Below are positions 10,721 to 23,165 of a stretch of DNA of 64,000 nt, piece after piece. How positions within the stretch are numbered: the first letter of the stretch is position 1; each line of letters starts with the position of its first letter. The translations under genes were made by a program, and so were the position numbers. Where the stretch lies: contig JASEVX010000005.1 in the NCBI GenBank assembly GCA_031761405.1, positions 5,167,724 to 5,231,723 on the forward strand, given 5' to 3'. The stretch comes from Serripes groenlandicus (lineage: Eukaryota > Mollusca > Bivalvia > Cardiida > Cardiidae). The notes beneath the pieces are model-generated. The model saw only the letters and a program-made list of their open reading frames with translations, had not been told where the DNA came from and did not search any database.

Positions 10721-13097
10721 TTAAGAATCATGTAGACCTTTTAACTATTGAATGTGTCTATTTCACGTCATACCTGTCTATATGCTTCAACTGTATGGAC
10801 ATTAATACCTCAGGCGATACTATACCATTTCACAATCTCGTCTGATATTTAACTGTCTGTATTTATGCCATGAATGTTTTTGCTTGCCAACTCACGGTCC
10901 AGTCATCGTCTGCTATGGTTCAGTACGATTTTTAACGTCTATTTCATTCATATCTTACCATCTGGTAAAGGTCTGACAGTCAAACGCGTTTCCTGTGATA
11001 TCGTCTGCTAACGCTTCTGCGAAGTTGAAAACCTTGTTAAAAACAAATGATGCCTTTGTTTTATTTTGCTGTTTTCATCTTGCCTTACACGTTTACCAGA
11101 AAGCGTGTTTGTAAAAGTCGTCTTTTGCGTAAGGCTTCACAATTTCTCTCTGTTTATATGCCATCCAGGCGAAAAATAATTCATTCCAGAAAACACAAAC
11201 AACGTCTGGTTGATAACGCAGACGATTTGAGAAAATATGTCTGGTAAAATGAGGAAAGCGTGTTTTGTTTTTAATGTGAATCTAATTCTTCTGGACTTAC
11301 TTTTTCGTTATGGTCAATAATACAATAGTGCGTTGTGTAAAATGAAGTGTTGGATGGTAAACTGATTACATAGTTTACATAAAAAGGTGTAGTATGCACC
11401 CATCAGTCACTTGACAGTTCAATTTACACAGAGAACAAATGAACATTAGTTAATAGGAAAACATTTTTTAATTTTTTGCAACGAGACGTAAGCAAAACTC
11501 TGTACTTGATTATCCTTTTACAAAATTCACTTCTAGCTTTTAAACAGAAACCAAATAAAAATTGGTTTGTTCAATTGACCTTCTAGTCTTATATCTATGT
11601 TGTTATACTAGTCTTCAAAATGTGCCAATGTGTCAAACCTTAGTCATACGAGATTTATAGATATAGATCTATATTTAACCTTCATACATTCACTTAACCG
11701 TCTGTTCATATGATCTTTTTATATTCTTCTGCTTTAATAATAAACATAATTGTCAGAAATTTATAGTACAAGTATTTGGAACTTTAATTTTGTCGTTAAT
11801 GTTCAAACCATTGTGGGAAATTGCGAAGTATCTCATTTAGAGCGCTTTTCTTTTCAAAATGAAATCTGCTGTTTTAGGCATCAACTGTCGTCTGTGTATC
11901 AATGATATATGGTTTAACATTTCCACGAAGTGTTCCTGTCATGTTTTGTTTTTGATATTAACGTGTTCATCTTCTTTTGAACTATTAAATTATTCATTCA
12001 TTTAATTTTAGGAATTATTTTGAAACCAGATATGATTGCGTGTATTTACAGGTTGCCCCTTGACTTTCATATGGCGACAAAATCCGGATCAGGGTTTAAA
12101 TGAACTGTCTCAAGATGTTGTTGTTTTGTCTAAACATTAAATGGTAAACGTGGTATTATTTGGAAGTTTCGACATAGACATATGATACCTGATTGACTTG
12201 CCCTATAAACTTAGTGTTACACGTTGCAGCTCTACACCATGAATGAGTCGTACAAATCCTAATAAAATAGCTATTGTTATAGTCCTGACCCCAATTAAAC
12301 ATTGAAATAATTCTCCTCTTAAATAAAAGTGTAACCTCCAACATAGTTCATTCAATAAAAGGTTTACAGTAGATGAGACAAGTAACCCCTTATCCTGTTA
12401 AAATAACGAATCTGAGTTAATACCTCTTAAGTCTTGGCAAGTCCCTAAATATTGATGGCATGCTGATTTCGATATACGAAATGACTGTTCGTCCATTCAT
12501 ATAGAGTTTCCATATGTTTGATTAAATGGTTTCAAAGTGGTCTGCTGATTAGTTGTCTGTTGGAAAGGATTAATAAAATATATACATATAGAGTAGACAA
12601 AGCAAATAACGCCTCCTGTCCAACAAATACATCTGAGGTATTACTCCTTGCGTCTTGGCCAGTTCCTGAATAGTGATGACATGTTTAATACGATATACGA
12701 AGTAATATTCAAACACAGCCAATAAATATTCTATTGTCTGTGCAAGCAATCGCAATAAAAACAATATAGCCGTGCAAGACGAACAGGGCGAGATTGTTGC
12801 CCATTCGATCAGTGAGTGTTCAGATTCGCCGGATTATTTGACCAAAAAGGAACAGGTGACCTCTTTGTCCCTTTTAACGGGGATGCAACAAGTTCATTTT
12901 TAACCTGACCTGGCTCACAAAATGTCGTTTGTAAGGTTATGGAGTTTAACGTGAACCTAAAGTCTGCGTGATTGCGCGCCAGTCACATCAGGGTCAGCTA
13001 TATGTCTTCCATTTCGTCGAATAACCATTGAAGCTTCCTGAGAATAAATATTTCCAAAAGTTGACTATAGAACAATGTCATGTGCTCGTTAATACTA
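10721..13097. other. Intergenic, one diverged duplication
   Basis: No supported gene in about 2.4 kb. A diverged direct repeat of roughly 90 bp occurs at about 12391-12480 and 12606-12700. Both copies contain TTGGC, CTGAATA or CTAAATA, GTGATG or TTGATG, and CGATATACGAA. The rest is AT-rich and featureless by eye. Confidence 0.5.
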
Positions 13098-13166
13098 TAT
13101 ATTTCAATTATATTTCAATTATATTTTAATTATATTTCAATTATATTTCAATTATCTTTCAATTAT
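13098..13166. repeat. 11-bp minisatellite, about six copies
   Basis: The unit ATATTTCAATT repeats about six times with single-base variants. Confidence 0.9.
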
Positions 13167-13364
13167 TTCGTATGACATGTAAAGATTCCATAAATCAATT
13201 GACAAAACCTATTGTGTATGTTAAGCGCTGTATTTCAAGCAATATGTATGTTGATAATGATATGAACATATATAAATAAACTGGCGAATTATAAATAATG
13301 TCTAGTTTTTGTGACGTTGTTTATTTGTATCCATGTTTGGAGGTGCATAGCCTCGATATTTCTT

Positions 13365-13567
13365 TTAAACCCTTTTCTACATGCAGACTCATTTTAACAA
13401 ATCTGCAGCATAAGAATTTTATAAACAATGTGGCAAAAGAAGAATTTCCTCATAATGAGCTGTCAAATGTAATCAATAATTCTACTTTTATATAAAAAGA
13501 GAGTGCATATTTTGGGCTAGATGTTTTGAAAGTCGTCTGCTGCAGATTTGCTGGATGTGAAAACGCT
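13365..13567. mobile_element. TTAA-type MITE family 1, diverged copy
   Basis: The left end is TTAAACCCTTTTCTACATG, followed by CTGCAGCATAAGA. The centre has CTCATAATGAG. The right end has AAGTCGTCTGCTGCAGATTTG, then a decayed terminus. Confidence 0.7.
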
Positions 13568-13982
13568 AGACCAGGGGATGTCGTATTGTGTGTGTCCCGT
13601 GAAGTATCCGTGAAGTATCTGTGAAGTATCCTCATGCATACGGTCTGTTGTTGATTTGTCGTAAGGCATGCATTGACATGTATGTTAAAAGCAGTAGGCG
13701 AAAGATGTAATCAGACTGTGTGGCTGTAAGCACCTGTAATGCGGATCGCATCTACTGAGTTGATGGATCTTGTTGACTCTACAGTTTGACATCATGTTAC
13801 ATTGGTGTACACCAAATAGGGCTACGATTCTAGTTTCGAATAGTGGGCGGGTGCAGTTGGACTCCAACATCGAGACGTTTGACCAGATTCTATGCTGTTG
13901 ACTGCATAACTCAACATATTTACCTTGATTTTCCTAGAACTGACTATGGATATTTCCAAACGCAGAGCTGGACAAGCCTGTT

Positions 13983-14210
13983 TTAACCCTTTCCCACATA
14001 CAACTAATTTGCAGCAGACGACTTTGAACATATTTTGTCAAAATGGAAAATCTCTATAATTGAATGGATAACCAATGACTATAAGTGGTAAACATTGTGG
14101 CCAAAGGTGAAATTGCTCATCATGAGCAATTTCACCTTTGGCCACAATGTTTTCAAAAGTGGTCTGCTTCTATTGCGTTAAAAATGCGTCTGCAGGTGGG
14201 AAAGGGTTAA
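13983..14210. mobile_element. TTAA-type MITE family 1
   Basis: Clean flanking TTAA on both sides (13983-13986 and 14207-14210). The termini are CCCTTTCCCACATACAAC and GCAGGTGGGAAAGGG. The central palindrome reads GAAATTGCTCATCATGAGC and continues into a matching right arm ending CACCTTTGGCC. This is one of the best preserved central hairpins. Confidence 0.9.
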
Positions 14211-16090
14211 AATATCAGCATTGCAAGGGTTAAGGCCGCTATTAACCTATTTATGCAATTACTGACTGTACTGATTAGCTCTATACACGACATTTTCCTT
14301 ATGCATCTAGCGACGTTCTTAAACAGGTTTTTAACCCGGAGGTGTGAGACGAAATTGATATACGTGAGCTCTCGCGGATCTACCCTCAGATTCAGATAAA
14401 AGAACGTTAGCCGAACCTTTTAGTCACTTTTCACCAAAAATCGGTCTTCAACGGTTTGTGGATGACAATTACGACCAAATTATTTACTTCTATAATCTGG
14501 TGCGGGTTTCACTCATGTTCTCCAGAGTCTTTAAGGATACGACTAAATGGCGAAATCAGAACAATATGTTCAGACGTTTACTTATCTGAAATTTCACTAT
14601 TCTTAGCCAAAAGTCCAGAATGTCAGATATCGCGGGACCTGGTCCATTTCAATACTTACAAAGCCACTCAACTTTATCTGACTATCCGTCTTCAAAAAGC
14701 GCAATAAGTCATCATATTGTTAAGGTGTGTTGATTACATGCCTATGTATAATTACCTAATTAGGAAATAGATCTCATTTTGAGTGATATACCTGCTTTTA
14801 TATCACGATTTGGAGTTCAGGTGTGTAGTAATTAATCACGAAGACCGAACGATCTCCCATTGGACAATAATGATTGGTTGAAAGTTGAAAGTGTTTTAAT
14901 TAAAGGTGACTACCCTTTGACTGATTTGAAATCAAAACAGTGTTTGCTGTGAGGTTTATTGACAGCTTAGGAGCCATTTTCAGAACAACATGTATTTTCT
15001 GAAATTGAAAGTACAACGGGATAAGGCTGACCTTTGATTTGACGTCATAACTATAAAAACAAAAGTTAGGATAATATGTGAGTTCTTTTGTGCTGTTTTG
15101 GCAGTTTTGATAACGAACTTTAATTGAATATACGTGTCTGGGTTATATCGGCTGTTGGGAAAGAGCCATAGCCCAAAACGCTATAATGGTCGCCTAAGGA
15201 AAATGAATTGCTTCCATCTGACCTAAATGTGACTATTTCCATCCACATAGCTGAATTAGTAAATTCTGCACGGCTCAATGGCCGTCGCTATATTATATGG
15301 TTATCTAAGGGAGACAACTAAATGAAACTGAAACATGGATACGCGTTCTAAAGTTCTTTCTCTTTTAAAATAATGACATATTTTGAGCATATTCAATTTA
15401 ATACATTCATATGCCGACACTTCACAAATATTAACAAACAAAATTGCTGAAAATCAACACAGCCTTGTGGCCATGTTTTTACACATGTTAAGGAAAATAA
15501 AAGAATTCTAGTTTAATAAATATTGTCTTCAAAACCAGGTCAGTGATTTCTGCACTTTAGTCAAATAATGCAAAATTGCTCAAACCCTGTTGGCTATGTT
15601 TCTTTTCAAATTAAGTCTACACAGTATGGTAGACGATTGCGCACTTGTAAATATGTAAGGCCAAACGATGACAATAAAAACGACTTGAGTGTCTGGCAGA
15701 GTATTCCCCGAGAAATGTTGTGTTCCAATTGAGTCCATTGTTTTTCCGAAATTCTCTCTTTCGTCATCGCCCAAAGCCTCTGACAGCCATGGGTTTTTTG
15801 TTTTATTACTCCAAGTTACATTTTTGTGAGGAAAATTGAGCCATTGTTTTATAGGAGAAATATTTTTAATATTATCACTTTATGAAGATATAGCAAAAAG
15901 CCCGCCCTCTAGAAAACTTGTTTATACATTACACAAAAGTGAAGGGATCTGGTAAAAAGTCGCTACTGGAACATTTCTGTGAAACTATTCGAAATTCGAC
16001 AGTGACATTTCTTAGAGGTCGATTTTTAAAGATATTTCTCTCGCGGATGTCAGATCTTTCAGAACTCTACTATTTGTTTGTACACGGATG
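14211..16090. other. Intergenic, no supported gene
   Basis: About 1.9 kb of AT-rich DNA. Open frames at 14456, 15580 and 15918 are short and lack recognisable motifs. No repeat family was identified. Confidence 0.5.
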
Positions 16091-16452
16091 CTTGCTATGA
16101 AAGATTATCATATTTCGCTAGTGTTGACTGCCACATGGCGCACGGACGGATGGACACAGAGCGATTACAACAGCTAAACTAAAGCACTTCACGCTCAGGT
16201 AAGCTAAGGGCGCACCTTTGTTTTCAAACTGATGTCATCATGGAAAATCCAATGACAAGAAAAGACATTACTACATAAAGTTTGGGGATTTCTAGGGATG
16301 GTTCAGAAACAGTCACCTTGTATTCTTCAAAGCTGAATATGACACAATTGTTCTCAGATGTTTTTGTGTTTTACTGTATAAACATTTGACCAGTTAGATA
16401 GGAGTAAAGGATGCCATTACCGTACTATAGCGTGCCGTCTGCAACGTATGTA
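16091..16452. repeat. Dispersed repeat block, copy A
   Basis: This block matches 29529-30068. The first about 225 bp (from CTATGAAAGATTATC) are almost identical, with one visible difference. Then copy A lacks about 170 bp present in copy B, and the last about 130 bp match at lower identity up to CAACGTATGTAAC. The match stops just before the broken retrotransposon begins. Confidence 0.9.
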
Positions 16453-18793
16453 ACATAAATGATAGCTTGATCGATATTCTTTTACAATCATGCAAGTGTC
16501 TGCCTAAGAGTCAGTTTAACAAACATGCAAAACCGCACTGGTCTAAAGAAGTTAGACAGTCCTACGCTCATGCGCTTCAGCTTCGAAATGCTTGGTTCGA
16601 GTCTGGACGACCTAGGGGTACGTCACCATCATTTCTAGCTTATAAAGAGGCTAAAACCTCATTTAGGCGCACCGAAAGATGCGCTCGCGAACTGCATGAG
16701 AACTCAGTTTACGACAAACTCAATAAAGCCGCGGAATTAGACTATAGGTCATTTTGGAAGCAGCTTCGTCAGAAAAGTGGAAAGAACTTCGATACCTGTT
16801 CAAAAATAGTTGTCGGAGAAAGTACCTTCGAAGCGGGCGATGTTTCTAACGGCTTTCGGGAATATTTTACTCACGTGTTTGATAATTTATGCAATGACGA
16901 CACCCTTAACACACATCTGAGAAAAGAACTAAGTCATGATGTCAAAGCAAGTGAAAGTAATATCCTGAAAACAATTACACGTGAATTCGAAAAGACTGAA
17001 ATCGAATGCGTTCTCAAAACACTTTCGAAGCGCAAATCGCCTGGGATCGATGCAATTCTTAACGAGCATGTTATACATGCTGGTAAACCACTAACAAAAG
17101 CTCTAGCCCATCTCTTTAATACTATACTTATATTCGAAAAAGTACCAAAGATGTGGCAAACAAGTATGCTAATACCAATTTACAAAGGTAAAGGCAAAAG
17201 TAAATCCGACCCAGCTAGTTATCGTCCCGTATCGTTAATACCATGCTTCAGTAAAATATTCGAGAAATTGCTTCTTAATCGAATAAATGCATATATATCA
17301 TGTTCTAAGATTCAATTTCCATGTCCTCAGCAACACGGCTTCCAGAAGCAATTAAGCTGCATAACCACTGCCTTTAACGTCCAAGAAGCTGTGTTCTATA
17401 ACGTCAAACGTCAAAGTGACGTTTACGTCGCAAGCCTCGATCAAAAGGGCGCCTTTGATACTGTAAGACACACGTCGTTATTTCTTAAACTTGGTCGTAT
17501 GGGCCTTGTGGGTAAACTTTTGAGGATCGTTCAAGCTTCATACGCTGATTTACAGTGCGTCGTACGGTACGCTAAACAAACGTCTGAATCATTCAAAATT
17601 GTACGTGGAGTACGTCAGGGAGGAGTTATGTCCACGTTCCTGTATCTAGTATATATAAATGAGTTGATAACGGATCTCCAGGACTGTAACTTAGGTACTA
17701 AAATCATGTCTACGCCGGTTAGTAATCCATCCTTTGCCGATGACATAGCGCTGTTAGCCATATCCCCATAAAATTTACAAAACATGATTGATATGGTGTA
17801 TCGGTATTGTCAATCATGGCGAATAGAGGTAAATGTTAAAAAATCAAGCGTCATTGTGTTCAGCAAGAAGCGTTATGAGCCAAGGGTTGGAATCCTGTAT
17901 GGGCAACATTTTCTCCCGCAAGATAAATCGATGACACATTTAGGCATCATCCATGATTCGAACCTGAAACTAGGTAATCGTTTAAAGGAACGCATTCAAA
18001 AGTCTCGTAACGCTCTCTTTTCGATGGTTGGCCAGGGGGTTAATCCACAGGGAGTAAATCCAATTGTTTCAGCAAACCTTTATTGCAAGATTATATTACC
18101 CATCCTCCTATATGGATCAGAACTTTGGAACAATATGACGAACACCGACTTAAATCAGATCGTAATATTCCAACATTTTGTTGCAAAGAAATTACAGGGA
18201 TTTGCAAGAAGAACTAGATCGGATATCGGTCTATGCTAGGTCTATTTAGAATAAGCAGTCTTATAGAGACAAGAAAATTAATGTTTTTACAAAAAATATT
18301 GTGTTTACCAGAGGCTTGCATTACAAAGGAAATATTCATTAGAAAATATTTCATGTACCTCTCAGACAAAAATTCCGTCACTCTTGGATTTATCCCTGAC
18401 ATATGCCGTACAGTTATTAAGTACAACTTGCAGCCTATTCTAAATAACTTCTTTTGTGACAACTCACTGCCCTCTAAATATTCATGGAAGAATACTGTCC
18501 GTAATGCAGTTCGTGTACGAGAACAGCTAATGTGGGATGATCGTTTGTCTAACAACCCAGATTGTGCCTTCTTCCGCCTTTTGCATCCGTATATCCATCC
18601 TTGCATAATATACAGGGTATCCAAATCTAGCTCATTCAGATCAACCATGAATACAATAGCTAAATTATTGTCACGTCCCATCTTAACATGTAATACAGTC
18701 TGTACTGAATGCGGCAAAACATTTCAGGAAGAGCTGGGCCACATTCTATCTGAGTGTACTCTAATAACGAGCACAGCTCGTTATGAGGTTTAA
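16453..18793 (+). pseudogene. 5'-truncated, broken non-LTR retrotransposon (LINE) reverse transcriptase
   Basis: A LINE polyprotein fragment that would have reverse-transcribed its own RNA at a nicked target. The first open stretch (16467-17771) contains RT landmarks YRPVSL at residues 252-257, the catalytic Asp of motif A at 325 within the DQKGAFD block (325-331), RGVRQGGVMS (motif B) and FADD at 423-426 in place of the usual YADD. A single in-frame stop at 17769-17771 interrupts it. The same frame resumes at 17784-18239, and a frameshift near 18235 leads to 18233-18793. That last part ends with a CxxC...H...C zinc motif typical of LINE C-termini. No endonuclease domain is present upstream, so the copy is 5'-truncated. 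It is inactive as read. The clade was not assigned; Jockey/CR1/Nimbus-like families are candidates. Confidence 0.9.
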
Positions 18794-19975
18794 CCTTAAT
18801 AAGGGGAAATTTCCTATATTCAGTATGGAAAAAAATTGGGTGCAAAGATACTACGGCCCAGCTCATGAAATCCAAATGAAATTACATAGAACAAAGCAGG
18901 AAACCATGACCGACATTTATTCATATCCGGCCGACGTCACATCCGTCCAAATCAAGCTGGTTCCCGAGCTAACGCCAATAACTTTTTTGTTTACAGTAAA
19001 GGCTGATAACCAGAACGTATCGGCTACGAGTCCCTTTGCTTTAGGTAAGAATGTTTATCTCTCTCGTTTTCGTAACATATATTAACACAGACAATATCAT
19101 TTTGGCGTTCTTGTAGGTAAAGATATAAGATAGATCTAGCTGTATTGTAAATCTGAATGTTTTGCATTCATTGACGGATATTCCTGGCGATGGGATAACT
19201 GTCTGATCTAGGATGCTCTGCGTGGTAAATTTGTTTCACTAGATCAATGACAATGCTTCACAGACCTCTGACAAAACTCCTTTGGACGGTCAAAGATCGA
19301 TGCAAAAATTGGTTGAACATACACCCTGTGACCCAAATCAGAATGTATTTATGTCTCTTCCCAAATACACCAAACAATGTTCATGTGTATGACAGACAAC
19401 AAATATAAGATGAAAGGTGGGATATTTTGCCATTAAACTGCAAAAGTTTCTTTTAAATTCTCAATTCCTTTATTCTAGCTATCACTATTTGTTTCGTTAG
19501 TGATCCGGAACTCCCACGCTTACTGTATGATGTAAGATATAAATATGACCCTAAGTCGCTATCCATAAATATCACAAAAACAGCACATAAGAAAGTAAAT
19601 CTATTTTTAGAAGTGTTCTGTGCAGATTGTTTACACATTTAATGACGTAATATCTTACGTGTCTACTGCATGGCATCCACTTCATTTTTTAGTGGTGAAC
19701 ACATTTGCAATGTTGACGGAATATTTAAGACTAATGGCTAATCAGTTAAAACTAACAGCTTTTTAGACTAAAAGAACCCAAGAAGACACGTCCCCAGTGT
19801 ATTCAAGAGACATATCGGGTGTCCAAAAAAAGGAAATTTGAACAAGTTTTCTAAAAGACTTGACTGAAGACACATATCCGTTGTGGAGACGGATTTATAT
19901 GGGCAAATGTTTTTAAAAGTGATAAAAGGATGTGATAATCAAAAATGAATCTTAACAAGGCAAATTGCATGTCAG
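18794..19975. other. LINE 3' region and intergenic DNA
   Basis: The first few hundred bases probably include the LINE 3' UTR, but no tail or target-site duplication could be recognised. The open frame at 18783-19085 shows no conserved motif. Confidence 0.4.
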
Positions 19976-20479
19976 GACGGTAGCCATAAATCTCGACCCC
20001 ATTATCGGTTTATATCTATAGGTGTGAATGGATGGTTTAACACACAAGTGTCATAAACAAAAGACTGATTATTGATACTTACTTACCTGTTGATTGATTA
20101 TTTAAATGATCTTGATGTGTTCTAAATAGTTAATCTGCTGCAGACGACTTAAAAACATTTGGTGAGAAAAGGAGAATATGTACATGACAGGTTGATTTCT
20201 GGCTAAGGCATAGATATATTAATGAATTAGGAAGATTGTGAGAAAAGGAGGAAATGTCCTCTATCAAACAATACTTCAAATCTTAAGAATACTTTGAAAA
20301 CTATGATATAGGATAATTTATAACAATGTTAAAACATACATCATTATTACATTAATCATTATCTAAATGTAGTGATTATACAACAAAAGAACCATCATCC
20401 ATCACACCTATATAAACTGGGGTCTAAATTGGGGTCGACTATTCTTAGGAAATTGGGGTCGAGAATTCTGGAAGCCGTC
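19976..20479. mobile_element. Foldback element with inverted arms
   Basis: The left arm begins GACGGTAGCCATAAATCTCG and continues through CTATAGGTGTGAATGGATGG. The right arm contains CCATCACACCTATATAAAC, TGGGGTCGA (twice) and GAAGCCGTC at its end. The arms are inverted copies of about 60-70 bp, the right one enlarged by a partial duplication. The interior has TCTGCTGCAGACGACTT near 20128, which resembles MITE family 1. Confidence 0.65.
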
Positions 20480-20804
20480 AGGACCACTGCGATCCTTTAA
20501 AAGAATCCACCCTGCAGCTAAAAATCATTCAAGTAAGTACAAGACGAATTTTGATGCAGAGCATCAAAGGACGCCGCGCATGATTTTGAAGCATGACTTA
20601 AAGGAAGCAGATGTAGTTCAGTACATTTAAATAACGTGTGAAAACAGACAGGATGTAAATATTTCGAACAAGAAGGCCAAATGTCCCTTTATCATAACCA
20701 AAAAGGCCAAGATGTGCCTATATTGCTCACCTGGCTACCATAGCCTATAATAAAAGGTTACCATACAACATGAAGTTTCTTAATTTTTTACCAATACACG
20801 GTTT
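20480..20804 (-). repeat. Spacer with fragment of the AGCTCACC...AGGTGAGCG element end
   Basis: Around 20668-20735, two successive AAGGCCA segments are followed by TATTGCTCACCTGG. In reverse complement this matches the right end of the 166-bp-core elements (CAGGTGAGCG plus GGCC hairpin). The remainder is unremarkable. Confidence 0.5.
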
Positions 20805-20830
20805 CAAATCGATATCTCGAAATGTTCGAG

Positions 20831-20862
<32 letters not shown>

Positions 20863-21345
20863 CAAGATATCGCAAATTTTTTCGATATCTCGAACTTTCC
20901 GATATCTCGAACTTACCAATTTTTTTTCATATTTTTTTCGATATCTCGAACTTTCCGATATCTCGAAATTTTCGGTATCTCGAACTTGTCGATATCTCGT
21001 ACTTGTCGATATCTCGAACTTTCCGATAAAGTTCGAGATATCGAGGTTTTTTTTTTTAAAGATATCGAAAAGTTATTGGAAAGCTCGAGATATCGAGAAG
21101 AAGAAAAAAAATAAAAAAAAAGAGATATCGGAAAGTTAGAGATATCGAAAGTTCGAGATATTGGAAAGTTCGAGATATCGAAAGTTTCGAGATATCGATA
21201 TGTTCGATTTGTCAATAAATGTTCAAGTTAAAAACATTCGTTTTATCAATGTATTCGAGATATCGATGTGTTCGAGTCATCGGTATGTTCGAGATATCGA
21301 TATGTTCGAGTTATCAATATGTTCAAGTTATTTGACCAAAAAGAC
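20805..21345. repeat. GATATCTCGA palindrome-rich minisatellite
   Basis: The motif TTCGATATCTCGAACTTTCC and its reverse complement repeat irregularly every 17-20 bp, first mainly in one orientation (to about 21025) and then in the other, so the block can fold on itself. It includes a 29-base A-run at 20831-20859. The repeated overlapping open frames are by-products of the repeat. Confidence 0.9.
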
Positions 21346-21349
21346 ATTC

Positions 21350-23165
21350 GTTTTTTGCGTGTACAATGACCTCAGACAAATTTCGTACCTAAACCTCTTA
21401 ATTTGCGAATGTCTAATCGAATGTCTAATGTCTAACTGACCAATTAGACATTCGTTTTTTTAATGTACAATGACCTCCGACGAATTTGGGTTATAGATCT
21501 TGTAATTTGCTAATGTCTAATCGAATGTCTAATGTCTAACTGACCAATTAGACATTCGTTTTTTGAATGTACAATGATCTCTGACGAATTTCGAACCTAA
21601 GTATAGTAATTTGCGAATGTCTAATCGAATGTCTAATGTCTAACTGACCAATTAGACATTCGTTTTTTGCACGTACAATGACCTCCGACGAATTTGGTAC
21701 CTAAATCTCTTAATTTGCGAATGTCTAATCGAATGTCTAATGTCTAACTGACCAATTAGACATTCGTTTTTTGAATGTAGAATGACCTCCGAGGAATTTG
21801 GTACCTAAATCTCTTAATTTGCGAATGTCTAATCGAATGTCTAATGTCTAACTGACCAATTAGACATTCGTTTTTTGAATGTACAATGACCTTCGAGGAA
21901 TTTGGTACCTAAATCTCTTAATTTGCGAATGTCTAATCGAATGTCTAATGTCTAACTGACCAATTAGACATTCGTTTTTTTAATGTACAATGACCTCCGA
22001 CGAATTTGGGTTATAGATCTTGTAATTTGCGAATGTCTAATCGAATGTCTAATGTCTAACTGACCAATTAGACATTCGTTTTTTGAATGTACAATGATCT
22101 CTGACGAATTTGGAACCTAAGTATAGTAATTTGCGAATGTCTAATCGAATGTCTAATGTCTAACTGACCAATTAGACATTCGTTTGTTGCACGTACAATG
22201 ACCTCCGACGAATTTGGTACCTAAATCTCTTAATTTGCGAATGTCTAATCGAATGTCTAATGTCTAACTGACCAATTAGACATTCGTTTTTTGATTGTAC
22301 GTTGACCTACGACGAATTTGGAACCTAAATATCGTAATTCGCGAATGTCTAATCGAATGTCTAATGTCTAACTGACCAATTAGACATTCGTTTTTTGCAT
22401 GTACAATGACCTCCGACGAATTTGGTACATAAATCCCTTAATTTGCGAATGTCTAATCGAATGTCTAATGTCTAACTGACCAATTAGACATTCGTTTTTT
22501 GAATGTACAATGATCTCTGACGAATTTGGAACCTAAGTATAGTAATTTGCGAATGTCTAATCGAATGTCTAATGTCTAACTGACCAATAAGACATTCGTT
22601 TGTTGCACGTACAATGACCTCCGACGAATTTGGTACCTAAATCTCTTAATTTGCGAATGTCTAATCGAATGTCTAATGTCTAACTGACCAATTAGACATT
22701 CGTTTTTTGATTGTACGTTGACCTACGACGAATTTGGAACCTAAATATCGTAATTCGCGAATGTCTAATCGAATGTCTAATGTCTAACTGACCAATTAGA
22801 CATTCGTTTTTTGCATGTACAATGACCTCCGACGAATTTGGTACATAAATCCCTTAATTTGCGAATGTCTAATCGAATGTCTAATGTCTAACTGACCAAT
22901 TAGACATTCGTTTTTTGAATGTACAATGACCTCCGACGAATTTGGGTTATAGATCTTGTAATTTGCGAATGTCTAATTGAATGTCTAATGTGGAATTAGA
23001 CATTCGATATTTAACATTTGCGATTTTTCTGAATGTCTAATTGAATGTCTTATGTCTAATTAGACATTCGATAATCAAAATTAGCGAATGTCTAATCGAA
23101 TGTCTAACGTCTAATTAGACATTCGAATATTTTTTTTGAATGTCTAATGTCTAACGTCTAATGCT
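21350..23165. repeat. 104-bp hairpin satellite, about 17 copies with higher-order repeat
   Basis: Monomers of about 104 bp contain GCGAATGTCTAATCGAATG and then ATTAGACATTCG, which can pair in each unit to form a hairpin. A variable linker carries TGACCTCCGACGAATTTGG. Four monomer variants recur in the same order at 22085 and 22501, giving a higher-order period of 416 bp. The last units (about 22980-23165) are shortened and scrambled. Confidence 0.95.

Noticed and set aside
18783..19085. Possible extra LINE open frame after the zinc motif
   Set aside because: No conserved motif, and it starts inside the end of the RT frame; more likely 3' UTR.
20770..21439. Several open frames over the GATATC block
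   Set aside because: They translate the repeat and its poly-A run in different frames; repeated ISRT/SRYLE words reflect the DNA period.
21350..23165. CRISPR-like array of repeats and spacers
   Set aside because: Unit length, eukaryotic context, similarity of the intervening segments and absence of cas genes point to a satellite, not CRISPR.
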